Of a DNA stretch of 64,000 bases, positions 12,093 to 22,743 are shown in pieces. The DNA lies in contig JAGYXB010001020.1 of the NCBI GenBank assembly GCA_022495005.1, positions 310,001 to 374,000 on the forward strand, given 5' to 3'. The position numbers and the translations under genes are program-made. The notes below the pieces were generated by a model. That model was not told the origin of the DNA. It searched no databases and saw only the letters and a list, made by a program, of their open reading frames with translations. Origin of the DNA: Rhyacophila brunnea. Taxonomy: Eukaryota > Arthropoda > Insecta > Trichoptera > Rhyacophilidae. How positions within the stretch are numbered: the first letter of the stretch is position 1; each line of letters begins with the position of its first letter.

Positions 12093-12346
12093 ATTGAAAA
12101 CTGTAAAGCAAATAATGAATATAAAACCATACTTATTATAGTAGATTTTTGGGTTTCCACAATGTGTCCTTCTTTTTTCTTTACTCAACGTTTTGGGCTC
12201 ATTGCAGAGGCAATTGTCAAGAGATGATATGATGAAGAGCCCGAAACGTCGAGTAAAGAAGGAAGAAGGACACACGGTGGAAACCCAAAAATCTTCTATG
12301 ATAAGTATAATAAGGTTTTATATTAATTATATGCTTTACAATTTTC
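12093..12346. repeat. Family D fold-back repeat, long hairpin
   Basis: The left arm (12093-12200) and right arm (12237-12346) are imperfect inverted copies of about 108 bp around a 36-nt loop. Shared segments include AGATTTTTGGGTTTCCAC, GTCCTTCTT, TTTACTC and the GGGCTC at the loop edge. The same unit in single orientation occurs at about 13265-13360, and a short fragment lies near 1.0 kb. If transcribed it would form a long RNA duplex. No protein frame is evident. Confidence 0.8.
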
Positions 12347-12490
12347 AATACCTCAAACATTATACTTACTATACTTATTTATGAAGCCAAAATAGTCATT
12401 TTCTTTTTACCTATTGTATCCAAGGTAATCCAAGGTGACATTACCGGAACGGACGGAATTTATTAGCATCGTAAAGAGAAGGTTAACTTC

Positions 12491-12711
12491 AATAATTCAT
12501 TTTTTTTCTTTTATTTTGTTACCTGTCAATTCATGGTGGAACTGCATTGTATTGTTGTTTTTATTTAATAAAACGCAATTTTTTATAGTACTTATTCCAC
12601 TTTTAATTAATATATTAGGACCGGTTTCGTCCGCCTCAGTGGGATAATATATTAATTAAAAGTGGAATAAGTACTATAAAAAATTGCGTTTTATTAAATA
12701 AAAACAACAAT
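12491..12711. repeat. Family E fold-back element with perfect 67-bp arms
   Basis: Positions 12551-12617 and 12645-12711 are exact reverse complements (67 bp, no mismatch by my reading). They surround a 27-nt loop, GGACCGGTTTCGTCCGCCTC plus AGTGGGA. About 60 bp left of the left arm (12491-12550, with ATTCATGGTGGAACTGCATT) also matches sequence beside the related copy at 59.4 kb. The perfect arms suggest recent formation or gene conversion. No transposase frame or clear TSD was identified. Confidence 0.85.
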
Positions 12712-12839
12712 TCAATAATTCAAATTATCTATAATACTGAAACTAATTTGATTTCGATATTTTTAGTTCTTTAATATATTTTAAATACTGTATTATTATA
12801 TTTCGTGCATTATCTGTAGAACATCGCAATGTTTGGTCG

Positions 12840-13030
12840 TTGTTTAAGAGAACAAAGGAGAGGTAAACGAGATAAATACGGCCTATCCCGGCCGCCATAT
12901 TTATACGTTTATAACGAAATCCAGTTAATCCTCGGATAGAAGTGTGAACGTGACGGAAATGGTGAGAAAGTGTAAAGCGCATCATAAATCCAAATGACGT
13001 CATCGTAAGGACGCCGTCGCCGAGTGTAGG
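12840..13030 (-). promoter_or_regulatory. Possible promoter-like island (CRE and TATA motifs), minus strand
   Basis: A GC-richer island in AT-rich surroundings. It holds a perfect TGACGTCA (12995-13002) and, about 90 bp downstream on the minus strand, a TATAAATA motif (12898-12905) followed by a GGCGGCCGGG stretch. This spacing would suit a Pol II promoter firing toward lower coordinates. No recognisable gene follows, and TGACGTCA also occurs at 41.4 and 49.7 kb, so chance is a real alternative. Confidence 0.2.
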
Positions 13031-13194
13031 CCGTAAAAATGTTTATTAGTTCGCATAGAAATTTACGGCAAACAACGTCTTCCACTTTTCACGGTGAGAC
13101 GTATAATGTCTTTGCTCATCTTCGTACAGAGCAGAGGCTCATCACCTAAGGTCCTTGGTGTCATACGGTGATCATCATCAATCTATCTCAATCT

Positions 13195-13675
13195 TCTATA
13201 CCAGCGTTACCCAGACTTGACATAACCGTGAAATATAATGTTTGAGGCTTTCACAATTGTTTGTTATCGTAGTAGATTTTTGGGTTTCCACCGTATGTCC
13301 TTCTTTCTTCTTTACTCGACGTTTCGGGCTTGTTGCAGATGCCATTATCAAGAGATGATATGTTTTATGATGAAAATGTAGTGTAGGTATTAACGTGTAA
13401 AGTTGCTCTAAGAATGTCAAAAGGAATCCAGTCAAAAGGAGGCCATTGAAATTCATATAAACCCTGAAAATATTAATAGGGATGATGGATTATAGTTAAA
13501 AACGTCATGGCTTCCGGCACTATCAGCAAAAATCCAATATTCGAGCCGGTATCCCTGGTCGTAACGATTGACAGGTTACTCTGAGCAACGTTTGCTGTTA
13601 GCTAATCGGATTCCTTTTGACATTCTTAGAGCAACGTTTACATTCACACACGTACACTACATTTTCATCATATCT
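13195..13675. repeat. Family D unit plus an inverted-repeat pair
   Basis: Positions 13265-13360 repeat the family D unit in one orientation (AGATTTTTGGGTTTCCACCG and CGACGTTTCGGGCTTGTTGC). Next to it, 13368-13429 and 13608-13671 form an inverted pair of about 62 bp sharing GATGAAAATGTAGTGTA and GTTGCTCTAAGAATGTCAAA, around a 178-bp centre. The 86-codon minus frame across this region is probably not coding. Whether family D and the inverted pair are one element or two nested ones cannot be resolved here. Confidence 0.7.
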
Positions 13676-13849
13676 CTTTTCAATATATTGTTCCACGAGC
13701 CGTCATAGCATATTATACAATACATACCTACTTAGACAAAAGTCCTAATTTAGTAGTCGTACTAATAAAATAGTCGTAACTTCGTCACGACATAAGTCTT
13801 GCTGTCACTCAATAAATAAATATTTTTTGCCAAACAGTTCATTACGCCA

Positions 13850-14490
13850 TTTCAAATTTTATATATTTTTTAACATGTTATTTTCGTGAACATTGCAAAT
13901 TAATAATTTAAGACGTTCACAACATGACATTTAGAAACAAAGAAATATTATTAAAACAGTATTATATAAAAAAGAAATATATCATTATTAAGTTATTAAT
14001 AGTAGAAAAGTGTATATACAAGAAAAATATAAGTTAGAAATAGGGGAGTACACTGAATGAGCTAAGCAGACGTTATTTTAATAATATATAAAACAACGTC
14101 CACCTATTATTTATACTCATCCTCGCGTAGGTAGAATATATCAACATCCGAAGCGGATTGGTTGAACAGAGTTATTGCCCTCCCAATTGACATCACCAAT
14201 GGCAGGTTAGTTCTGCTCCTTGGGAGAACAAACAGCTGATGCTCTCAATTTCTAAGATAGTTACTAGGGATACACAAGTCAATACTAACAAGAATGGCAG
14301 AGTTCTCATTTACACCACGTATAAGTCGAAAAAAATACGTGGCCAAATATTGATATCTTCTAGCATTTAAACTACAGTATGTAACCATACGTTAGATAAA
14401 GCCAGTTGGATAAAACCACTGATAGTATCCTTATAATCTCAAATAAAGGAGTCTCAAAATTTTCTTTTGAACTCGCTCCACTATAAGGTC
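13850..14490 (-). pseudogene. Jockey/CR1-like LINE (family beta) 3' end
   Basis: Read on the minus strand, this aligns throughout with the copy at 42.9-43.8 kb. It covers the post-reverse-transcriptase C-terminal region (the equivalent of LPLVMPIGRAITMFNE and a VDIFRLRED-like motif) and a 3' UTR ending in an AATTATAAGTTT-type segment. Several stops and indels interrupt the frame. It also provides the 'empty-site' sequence for the palindromic MITE inserted in the 43-kb copy. Confidence 0.8.
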
Positions 14491-15108
14491 ACATTTTAAC
14501 CTATGCCATTTTGGTTTTGGCTACATCGAAATAGAAAAAAAATTCTTTACTTTAGCCGCTTATACATGTTAAAGGATATTATTATGTAGTTGGCTGTTCT
14601 GCAATATTTGAAAGGACCACCACATTATAAAGTATTGATGAATAATTTAATTAATATTTTTTTTACTGAACATAATACAAATGGCAGCAACGCCATTTTC
14701 ATTGGTTTTGTTGATCGGTCAACGACTTGACAATAATAATTTTACAATTGAAACTGCACTAACCTGTGTGTAATTCTGGCTTAATTTTTTTGAAAACTTA
14801 TACATATATTATATAAGGTTAGGTTAGAATTCGTCAAATCTTGCGCAAAAAAGTACAACATCAAACCATTTTGTTATTACAGTAATCACAAGATTTAAAG
14901 TTTAATATTAAAATGTTCCAGTATTTTAAAATTTTATGATAGATTTTGTGCCACAATTATTACTGAAGCACCGAGGTTTTACGTGGGAGGGACATTTTTG
15001 TGGCAACATGACAAGTAAGGATGAAATAAAACATGAAGTATAAATCTATCAGTTCTCATTATTGAATATCATCGCCTACTACACACTGCTTATTTTGTTT
15101 CCTTATAG

Positions 15109-15207
15109 CTTTTAAAAATTACATGAACGTTACAGGTAAAGAAAATCCAATGATGTGTGCTTATTGCTATTTTTGTTATTCCATTAGTTTTGAGCAATGT
15201 AGAGGAG
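15109..15207 (+). other. Weak candidate internal exon
   Basis: A pyrimidine-rich acceptor (TTTTGTTTCCTTATAG) ends at 15108, and a good donor (GAG|GTATGT) starts at 15208. Between them 32 codons are open in one frame (two leading bases, one trailing), including a Cys/Tyr-rich MMCAYCYFCYS segment. I recognise no protein family. In AT-rich DNA an open run this short arises by chance fairly often. Confidence 0.15.
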
Positions 15208-15990
15208 GTATGTTAATTTTAATTATTTATCAGAAATGTATGTAATATATTATTATAGAATACTCTTTTATATTTAAAAAAAAAAACAGTATTGCTTCGG
15301 GCTGGCAAATTAAATATGGGTATCGCGGTGGCGAAGGCTCTATAGTGGGCGATTATTTGAAACCTACCTTCTAAGAATAATAGATAGAAAGTTTATAAAT
15401 TAAAATGAATAAAAATATGCGGGAACCAATATATCATAAGAAAAAATAAATTAACATTTAAAAAAATTAAAATGAGAGCCATTTAACGTCAGAATTTAGA
15501 ATAAATAAAAAATAGTGTCAGGCAGCGCCATGTGCTTTCTAGCGAGTATTGAAATATTGATTCATTTGAGATGATTTTGGCGTGCTTTTTGTATGAACTA
15601 CGTGTCACGTGACATCGTGGTAGTCTGGCTTTTTTATACGAATCTATAAGCTTAAAAAGCGAAGGCTAAAATCTCTGCATATATTTAGTATAGGTGACTG
15701 CCGCTTTATTCAAATAATAATTTAAATGCGATAATTTAAAAAAAATCTATGGATTCAATCACGTCTTATAAAGATGGAATATTTTTAAAAATAAATAATA
15801 TTTTAATGTTAATGTTAATTCAGTCATAGACTAACAAAAATAATTTTTTTTTAGTTGTTTGTAATCTTGAGTTGTTGATACCGCTATATTTACCGATGAT
15901 ATATTTTTGGGCGTATGTTACGTGTAGGTATAAAAAAATACATAATTTATATTCATCGGTCAATTGTATACCATCAGTAAAATATTGAAA
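15208..15990. other. Gene-free stretch, no firm feature
   Basis: AT-rich. A patch at 15285-15365 is richer in G+C and open for about 27 codons, ending in TAA. It sits behind a poly-A run rather than a pyrimidine tract, so I do not call an exon. Confidence 0.35.
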
Positions 15991-16000
15991 TTTCATCGAT

Positions 16001-16210
16001 TTAGTGTGACGTTGACATCAGTGTGAACCTATTCATCAGTAGTAATATCGTCTCATTTTCTGACAAGTGTGCTCTTGTTCTCTGATCTTCACAGCCTATC
16101 TCTTTCCAAAATTCACCCTTCGCCACTGGGGTATCGAATAAGAAAGGAATTCGAATAATACGTTCCGTTGTAGATTCCGTGTTGTTTGCTTCTAGTGCTA
16201 CGGGTATGTA
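16001..16210. other. Candidate exon island, strand uncertain
   Basis: On the plus strand, an excellent acceptor (CTCTTGTTCTCTGATCTTCACAG, ending 16094) and a donor (ACGG|GTATGT at 16204) bound 109 bp open for 36 codons. On the minus strand, a 69-codon frame is open from 16210 to a TAA at 16003-16001. It has a protein-like composition including IIRIPFLFDTPVAKGEFWKE, but no strong acceptor and no early ATG. I recognise neither product. G+C is clearly above the surroundings. It could be a conserved exon of a long-intron gene or a transposon scrap. Confidence 0.28.
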
Positions 16211-17163
16211 TCAATTATTACTTAATTATTTTGAATATAAATTGAAACTGAATGCAAAAGGGGTAAAGGATTGTAAATTTCCTTTACCAATTAGGTAAAG
16301 GTTTTGCGAGATTTGTCAAAAGACTTTAAGGGTTCCGTCATACAAAAAAATAGGAATCGGTGGCAGTAACCAAAAAATGTAGAAAGAGTTAGAAGACACC
16401 TTATCCAGTTAATTATCACACTTGTATGATGATGATATCTAAAAAATAAATACATATCAGCCAATAGCTTCGAAATCTTGCCAATAATACAACCCTATAT
16501 TTTATATGCAAATATTTCATATAAAATATAAGGTTAAGTAAGGGTAAAGGGGATGTCAAGTAAAGGTTCCAGACCACCGATCTAAAGAGAGGATACTGAA
16601 GTGTTATACAGGCAGACGTGTACTATTTAATTCAGCTTGTATTGGGACTTGACGCAAAATGTACCTAGAGGTTGTTCGCTAAAAGCACTGTCATCTATCT
16701 AATTCGGGCACCCCTCTTCGGATGTCGATATCGTCCAGCTGTTTATTCCAGCATGGAGCTTTACTCTGAATATTTAAGTTATCAGCTATATTTTGACATG
16801 TTACGTATTTTACTCCAGCTAAGTGGCAGTGTTATATACATACAAAAAGCATAGAATTCAAAATTTACTGTTACAAAATAAATTCACACCTGTATTATAA
16901 AATGATTACCTTGTGAAACAATTAAACATTGTTTGATTTGTTCGATGTTTTTTTGGTTATATTCTTTTTTAATGTTAATTATGTAATATGTTTTAATGTA
17001 AAAAATAACAATAAAAAATGTAAATTACTATTTTGGATCTCTTTTGCAGTATCAGTTTAGGACGTGGGTTAGTATATTTGTTTAAAAATGATCTTCAATA
17101 CGAGAATAACTCAACTTTGTCTCACATAGAACACTCATACATTCAATTAACTATGTTTTTATT
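16211..17163. other. Gene-free stretch, no firm feature
   Basis: Contains a small hairpin (GGTAAAGG...CCTTTACC, about 16262-16289) and a 60-codon frame at 16672-16854 with no recognisable homology. No terminal repeats were found. Confidence 0.35.
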
Positions 17164-17352
17164 AAACGAATAATTCACAAGATTTAAGAATGTAACATTG
17201 TTTTTATTGAACATACATTATTTTAAAATACTTCTGAGAAAATATATAACCAATAGAAAAAAAAATCATGAAAAAGACACGACATCCAGCAGGAATTAAA
17301 CCTGCGTCTCTCGAGATTTGCGCTCACGCACATTGACCACAATGCTATAGGA
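17164..17352 (-). mobile_element. SINE family C copy
   Basis: Read on the minus strand, a tRNA-like head lies at the right, with a B-box region GCAGGTTTAATTCCTGC at about 17290-17306. An A/T-rich body follows, and the family tail (TGTGAATTATTCGTT reversed at the left edge) completes it. Related copies lie at 20.8, 33.2, 54.4, 54.6 and 55.1 kb. Confidence 0.72.
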
Positions 17353-17434
17353 ATCTTAGCCAATTGCGACGAATCTTAACTTGTTTTTAAAAAACGGTAA
17401 TATATAGTACTACAAATTATGACTACAGATATCT

Positions 17435-17635
17435 GCGATGGCTAAGCGGTTACGTGTTGGCTTATAATGTCGTGAGACATGGATTCAAATTACAGGTCTG
17501 GTAAATTCACATGTTCTTTTTCAATGCATGGACCTATTAGGTAGTGCAAGTTGTTAACCATTTCATATAAATAATCTATTACATCTCTTCGTGTGACAGC
17601 CGATATTATATTATCCTACATCGGATTATGGAACC
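17435..17635 (+). mobile_element. SINE family A copy
   Basis: The head GCGATGGCTAAGCGGTTACG and GTCGTGAGACATGGATTCAA correspond to A-box and B-box regions of a class II (Ser/Leu-like) tRNA. The body keeps GCATGGACCTATTAGGTAG. The 3' hairpins are recognisable but diverged (ATCCTACATCGGAT). Confidence 0.75.
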
Positions 17636-19442
17636 AATTTAATATAAGTTTTATAATAATATAATATTCATTTAACATGAAAATACTATTAATTGCAACA
17701 TTACTAATTAGTAGTATATATCAAAGCATTTCATAAAAAAACTATCGAGCGGTCTTCTGAAAACTTGACGAGCTCCATTTTACTTGCCTGTTAAGTAAAT
17801 TTATCGAAAGTTTACGAAACATTTTACTGCTTCCATTCATTAAACAGTAATTAATATTATACCCAATATTTCCACCGATTGAATAAAGTGCTTATTGATT
17901 ATCGAGTCTAGCAACAAGTTAATGCGAATATAATTAATTCCTGGAAGTGACGTTAATTTTACTAAATGTATTATTTCTCCCTTGAAATTTAATTAATTTC
18001 GTTTAAATAAGAAAATGATTGAATATTTTATCGTAATCTATATTAGTGAAAAGACGAACGACTGAACATTTACAGTTTACATTTTGAACTCTTGGGGTTG
18101 ATGAAATATTATTCACTTTTACGTTGTGTGTTTCTTCCACGTATCTTAAATCAAAGCCCTGGTGATATTCTTAGCACAAAAAAGAAATACTTGGAAAATT
18201 TATTACTTTGGAAGATTTATTCATATCTATTTATAATCAAAAGAATTAGGGGTGCTTTTAGAGACAATTAACATCATTCTGTTACCGCTTATTTAATCCT
18301 GTAGGTATTAATTAATATATTGTAATACGCTACAAAAATAAATTATTCAGTTAAAAGTATTTCTATTGAAGATAAAACTGATCCTAAGGTTATCATTATT
18401 TACTTCATGTACAGGGAAAGCACAAGGTTACGCCATTCATTTCGGTCCATTAAAAGTAAAGTAGATTATTTTTCTACCAAAGCTGCAGGTTTAATAATCG
18501 TTAGCCACGAATACTGCATTAGTGCTGCTGTCTCACAAGGGTTATGGATTATCTAATTCTTTAACGGCATTTGAAATAATATTATTTATTTAGTTACAAC
18601 ATCATATTATGTGTCGATAGATTTCAAAATTATCCTAGTTCATAATAGATGAATAGGAGAAAAACAGCTTTATGTTTTCCTAAATACACAGTCACAAGGG
18701 CGAAAGTTTATATTATTTCGAGTATAGAATATTTATAATTAATAAATTCCACATTTTGATAATTCAGAAATGTTAGAAAGCAGTAGCTTTTCAGCAATTC
18801 ACAAAATAGTCAAAAATACCTAAAGGTGGACATGGCTGATTTTGAAATGTAGCAACACATAATATCCTGACTTGGCACTACCAGATTATTATCTTTTCCG
18901 TAGTGTACCGATTTTGTACGATATCCAAAGAGAGATTGATTTATTCTTTCGCTAAAAATCGATATAAATATATAATGAAAATTTAAAGGCAAGACGATAA
19001 AAAATCATAAAAGAAAGTATTAATAATAATATGGATAAAACTTGTAAAACTCTCATGTTTATATATTTTGTTGGTATTGAAAAACTAAAACGCTTGACAA
19101 TATTATTTTTGAATTTGTATTAAACCGTTTAATTAAAAGTTATAAGATTTCATGGCCATCATTATTAAATTCTTATTGAAGTATTGGCTGCTATCAAATT
19201 GCTAATAAAACATAAGAGATCCGGACGTCGTTTAGGAATAAAAATCAGTAATATTGATACTTTGATTTAAAATATAAAATATTTTCGTCAATATTAACGA
19301 ATTTTAAAATAATATCTAAATTATATAATGTTTGCGTTAATTGAATAAGTATCTCATATGGGCGCCTGAAATATATCTTAAAAACCTCTTGTACATAAAG
19401 CTTAAAGTATTTTATTAATGTGTACTACCAGTAGTCTAACGT
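17636..19442. other. Gene-free stretch, no feature seen
   Basis: About 1.8 kb of AT-rich sequence with no supported coding or repeat feature. The short frame at 18810-18992 on the minus strand has no homology I recognise. Confidence 0.4.
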
Positions 19443-19790
19443 GGTATGAAAGAATGCATGTTGGGCATAACTCGGAAAAACCATAAAAGAAATTAAGTGA
19501 TAAGGAAGCAGATAAAAATAAGCGGTGGCTTTAGGTTTTCAAACTTATGAGATAGCAAGAGACCATACATATATCTCGTGAGTGGTGGAGCAAGATAAAT
19601 AAATTTATACAGTAAAGTAGTACTTAAGGGTACTAATACAACCATAGGAATGCCGTAAAACTTGCTGAATCTACTAAATCATTATGTTCAGTAGATGTAT
19701 GTAGCAGCACAGAACTAGACCAAAAATAGTGGAAGAAACTGAGGAAAGTGGTAGTAAATTGACCCTGGCTGATGATCATCATAAGCGGAG
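19443..19790 (+). pseudogene. RTE-like LINE (family gamma) C-terminal remnant, heavily decayed
   Basis: Begins with a match to the 'ERCMLGITRK' coding segment of the 50-52 kb RTE (here GAATGCATGTTGGGCATAAC). It ends with the shared 3' terminus GACCCTGGCTGATGAT at about 19780. In between, indels and stops remove most of the C-terminal domain. A stop follows shortly after the first matched motif. Confidence 0.7.
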
Positions 19791-20019
19791 TATTTTATAT
19801 ACAAGCCTATAGTTTATATGCTATATTCTGAATGAACTTTTTAATGAATAAATTATTTCTGTCATTTCTAATTGGGTCCTCACATTGGATTAAAATACAC
19901 ATTTAAAAAACAACGTGCATTTTTTTGACCAACCGAAAATTTGAACATCTGAACTATTGCTTTGTATATTAACAAATATGGCTACTTAATGTACTAGGCT
20001 GACATGAGTGATTGTGACA

Positions 20020-20100
20020 AGTAGTTTAATCAGTAAAAAGCTCACCACCTGGTTTGTAAAGGGTGTGGGTTGAAGTCACATTAAGTTAAAAAATCTAGGT
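20020..20100 (+). repeat. Degenerate tRNA-like sequence
   Basis: An A-box-like TAGTTTAATCAGTA and a B-box-like GGGTTGAAGTC lie about 40 bp apart, as in the SINE C heads. The body does not align well enough to assign a family. It may be an old SINE head. Confidence 0.35.
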
Positions 20101-20828
20101 ACGAGTATATCTCTGAAGTTGTTCTAATTTTTTTTTATGTTTAAAAGATAATGTTGCGTTCGTAAATGTTATGCAATTTAAATAAAATACAAAATAATTT
20201 TAAAATTAAAAGTTTGTTTTGCAAAAATAATTTTGAATTAATTCCACAATCGTTCAGCAACAGCGGTGCACATCTTTTAATGACTTTGCTCAACATCCAC
20301 TTTCTCGTGTTTGAAATGCCCAAACTGCAAAATAAACAACAAAATATATTAGAATTAAAATCTGAACCATTTGTCTAACTTAACGCTGGGCTCTTAGACA
20401 TGCTGACTTCCTCTAAATTGTTCATTCGCCGAACTGAGGGAAAGACGACGGCGTACCGTAGAAATCTCTACACTGGCTGTGTCCTAATAGATATGAAAAT
20501 TAAAAGTTTGTTTTCTACTGTCTAAACTTTAATTTAACAATTATTTAAGTTACTTAATATTTTAATGATGTATACACAGTAGAAGCAAGCTAACTTTTAT
20601 TGGCACCTAGAAAATAACGTAAACTATAGCTACCTATATAGATAGAATCATTTATAATAAACTTATTTGCTAAATTTTCAGCTATAGCTTATTTGGCTCT
20701 ACGTTTTGTATACTATTATTGTAACATTCCATTTATACAAATATTTAAAAATATATTATACTCGTATCTTTCAATGTGGGCAGGTAATATATATATATAT
20801 TATATCTTTTAATGAACAATTTTTTTAT

Positions 20829-21002
20829 TCAGCGAATAAAACACAAGATTTCAGAATGTAACATTCTATATACATAATTTGAAAATATCTCATGCATATA
20901 CATACTAGAAAAAGTTGTTTTTATAAAATAAAATACGACGACCGACAAGACTTGAACCTTTATCTGCTGGATTCACGCCAGTATGTTTTACCATTACCAT
21001 AC
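20829..21002 (-). mobile_element. SINE family C copy
   Basis: The minus-strand head contains AAGGTTCAAGTCTTGTCGGTC (positions 20939-20959 read in reverse) and an A-box region around 20985-21000. The body and left-edge tail match the 54.4-54.7 kb copies closely (ACAAGATTTCAGAATGTAAC). The head is the same type as the 54.6 kb copy and differs from the 17.2 and 55.1 kb heads. Confidence 0.78.
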
Positions 21003-22374
21003 ATATTATTGACCGTTGCTTTAATAACCTTCAGGGCCTGCCTCCATAAGCTACTAATATGTAGAAAATAATCGCTTTTCATAGATACACAGAACTTTGT
21101 TTTGCATCCAGAAAATATATGGATTAGACTCTAACTGGCTTCGGACCGTCTCATAATCAGGAGTGTACTTTAAGAAAAATATTAAATTTTACGCTATGTT
21201 TCAGGTTAAAACTATATGCTCTCACTCGAAAAAAAAACATTACAATGAGTAGTTGTCTCAATTATAAAGTAGCGACAAAAGGAAAGTTTAGTTCTATTTA
21301 GTACACCAAAAATGAATATCTATTCAAAAAATTTCGACTGTTAAAAGAAAAAAGGAGGGAACCCACACAAATCAAATTTTACAGCTGGCACAAAAACGTT
21401 TTTTTTTTGGTTTTTCGTCAAAGTTAAAATATACAATAGACATAAACCGTAATATATGCATTAAGATAATTATTTTGGTGTTTTATGTTGTTAATCTGAT
21501 AATAAATATTGAGATAATTATATAGAAAGAACAATAAAAATGATGGGTACGTCTTTTTTCCACTTCACTCCCTTATTTAAAAAAAAATAAGCTAAATTTA
21601 TATAATAATTCAGCATTTTGTAGCTCGTGTTCAATGTAATTATCCAATAAAACTGATGTTTAACTCCTTTTTTCTTTCTAAAGTCGAATTATTATAACAT
21701 TCCTTCAATTGGTATATATTTTGTGCATTTGCATCGGTGGTGTATTATGGATCAGTTATTGACTAATAAACAGTCTAAAACATCTGAATAATATAATGAC
21801 AGTTAAAATTATTTTCGTCATAATAATTTTTTCACCTTTAAATTAAAAATATTTTTTAAAAGTTTTCATTAAGATGCTAACACAGCATGGTCTTATACAG
21901 GACATGCATAGTTTCATTGCAAACATCTAAGGTTTTCCGGGTAGCAGTGGCAAATGATGTGAAAATACACCGCAAATGTCTGCGATCAAGAATTGTTTAA
22001 GACGCTATTGTTCCCGGTAACTTCTCTAGTTTGCCTTTGTGACCATTTAAATTGTTTTAAATACTAAATTATTTTAATTTGAAAACCTTTCCATTAAATC
22101 AGATTTTTTGACATCAAAGGAATCCGTAATAATGAGAACGCTTAAAATTCATATTTATTAAAAATAATAAATAAAAATATGATTTTTTTATTAACAACTG
22201 AATTCACACAATGTTTAAAAATCTGTTATTACGCAGTAAAAAAATGCTACCATATTTTTAATTTAAATTTGAATAATTACATTTTACTAATAAATGATTT
22301 TCAAAGTCAGACGTAGAAAACATAGCTATTATAATTTATTTGCAATTATAGCACAAAAATCACAAGTTTAATTG
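21003..22374. other. Gene-free stretch, no feature seen
   Basis: AT-rich, with homopolymer runs. No supported frame, tRNA-like box or terminal inverted repeat. Confidence 0.4.
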
Positions 22375-22382
22375 GTTTAGAG

Positions 22383-22735
22383 CAGTGATGCACAAGCCGC
22401 GGCTTGTAAGCCACATGAGTTTCAAAATGGCATTTATTGCGGCCCAAAATAATAAGTACTTCATCTCTAAAATATATCATTGAATACGACAAAATTCTTA
22501 TTTCTTATACTAAGTTCTATCGTGCAAATACATTATGTACGTAATGCAGAGTGGAGAGTTATAGGAGTAGCTGATAATTATTATATACCTAACTATTAAA
22601 TTTATAATTATAAAATGTATGTCTCGTTTAGTAATATTATATCATTATCTTTTTACACTGTGACCCACTGCGGCCTGTGAAAAAATTGAAAATGGATAAA
22701 TTAGCCGTTTTTTAAAAAAACATTATGCACCACTG
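22383..22735. mobile_element. Non-autonomous hAT element
   Basis: The TSDs GTTTAGAG (22375-22382) and GTTTAGAC (22736-22743) match at 7 of 8 positions. The termini are CAGTGATGCACAA and, inverted, CAGTGGTGCATAATG, typical hAT CAGTG starts. GCGGC-rich subterminal motifs (GCCGCGGCTTG, TGCGGCC) occur near both ends. It is 353 bp long with no ORF. Confidence 0.87.
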
Positions 22736-22743
22736 GTTTAGAC

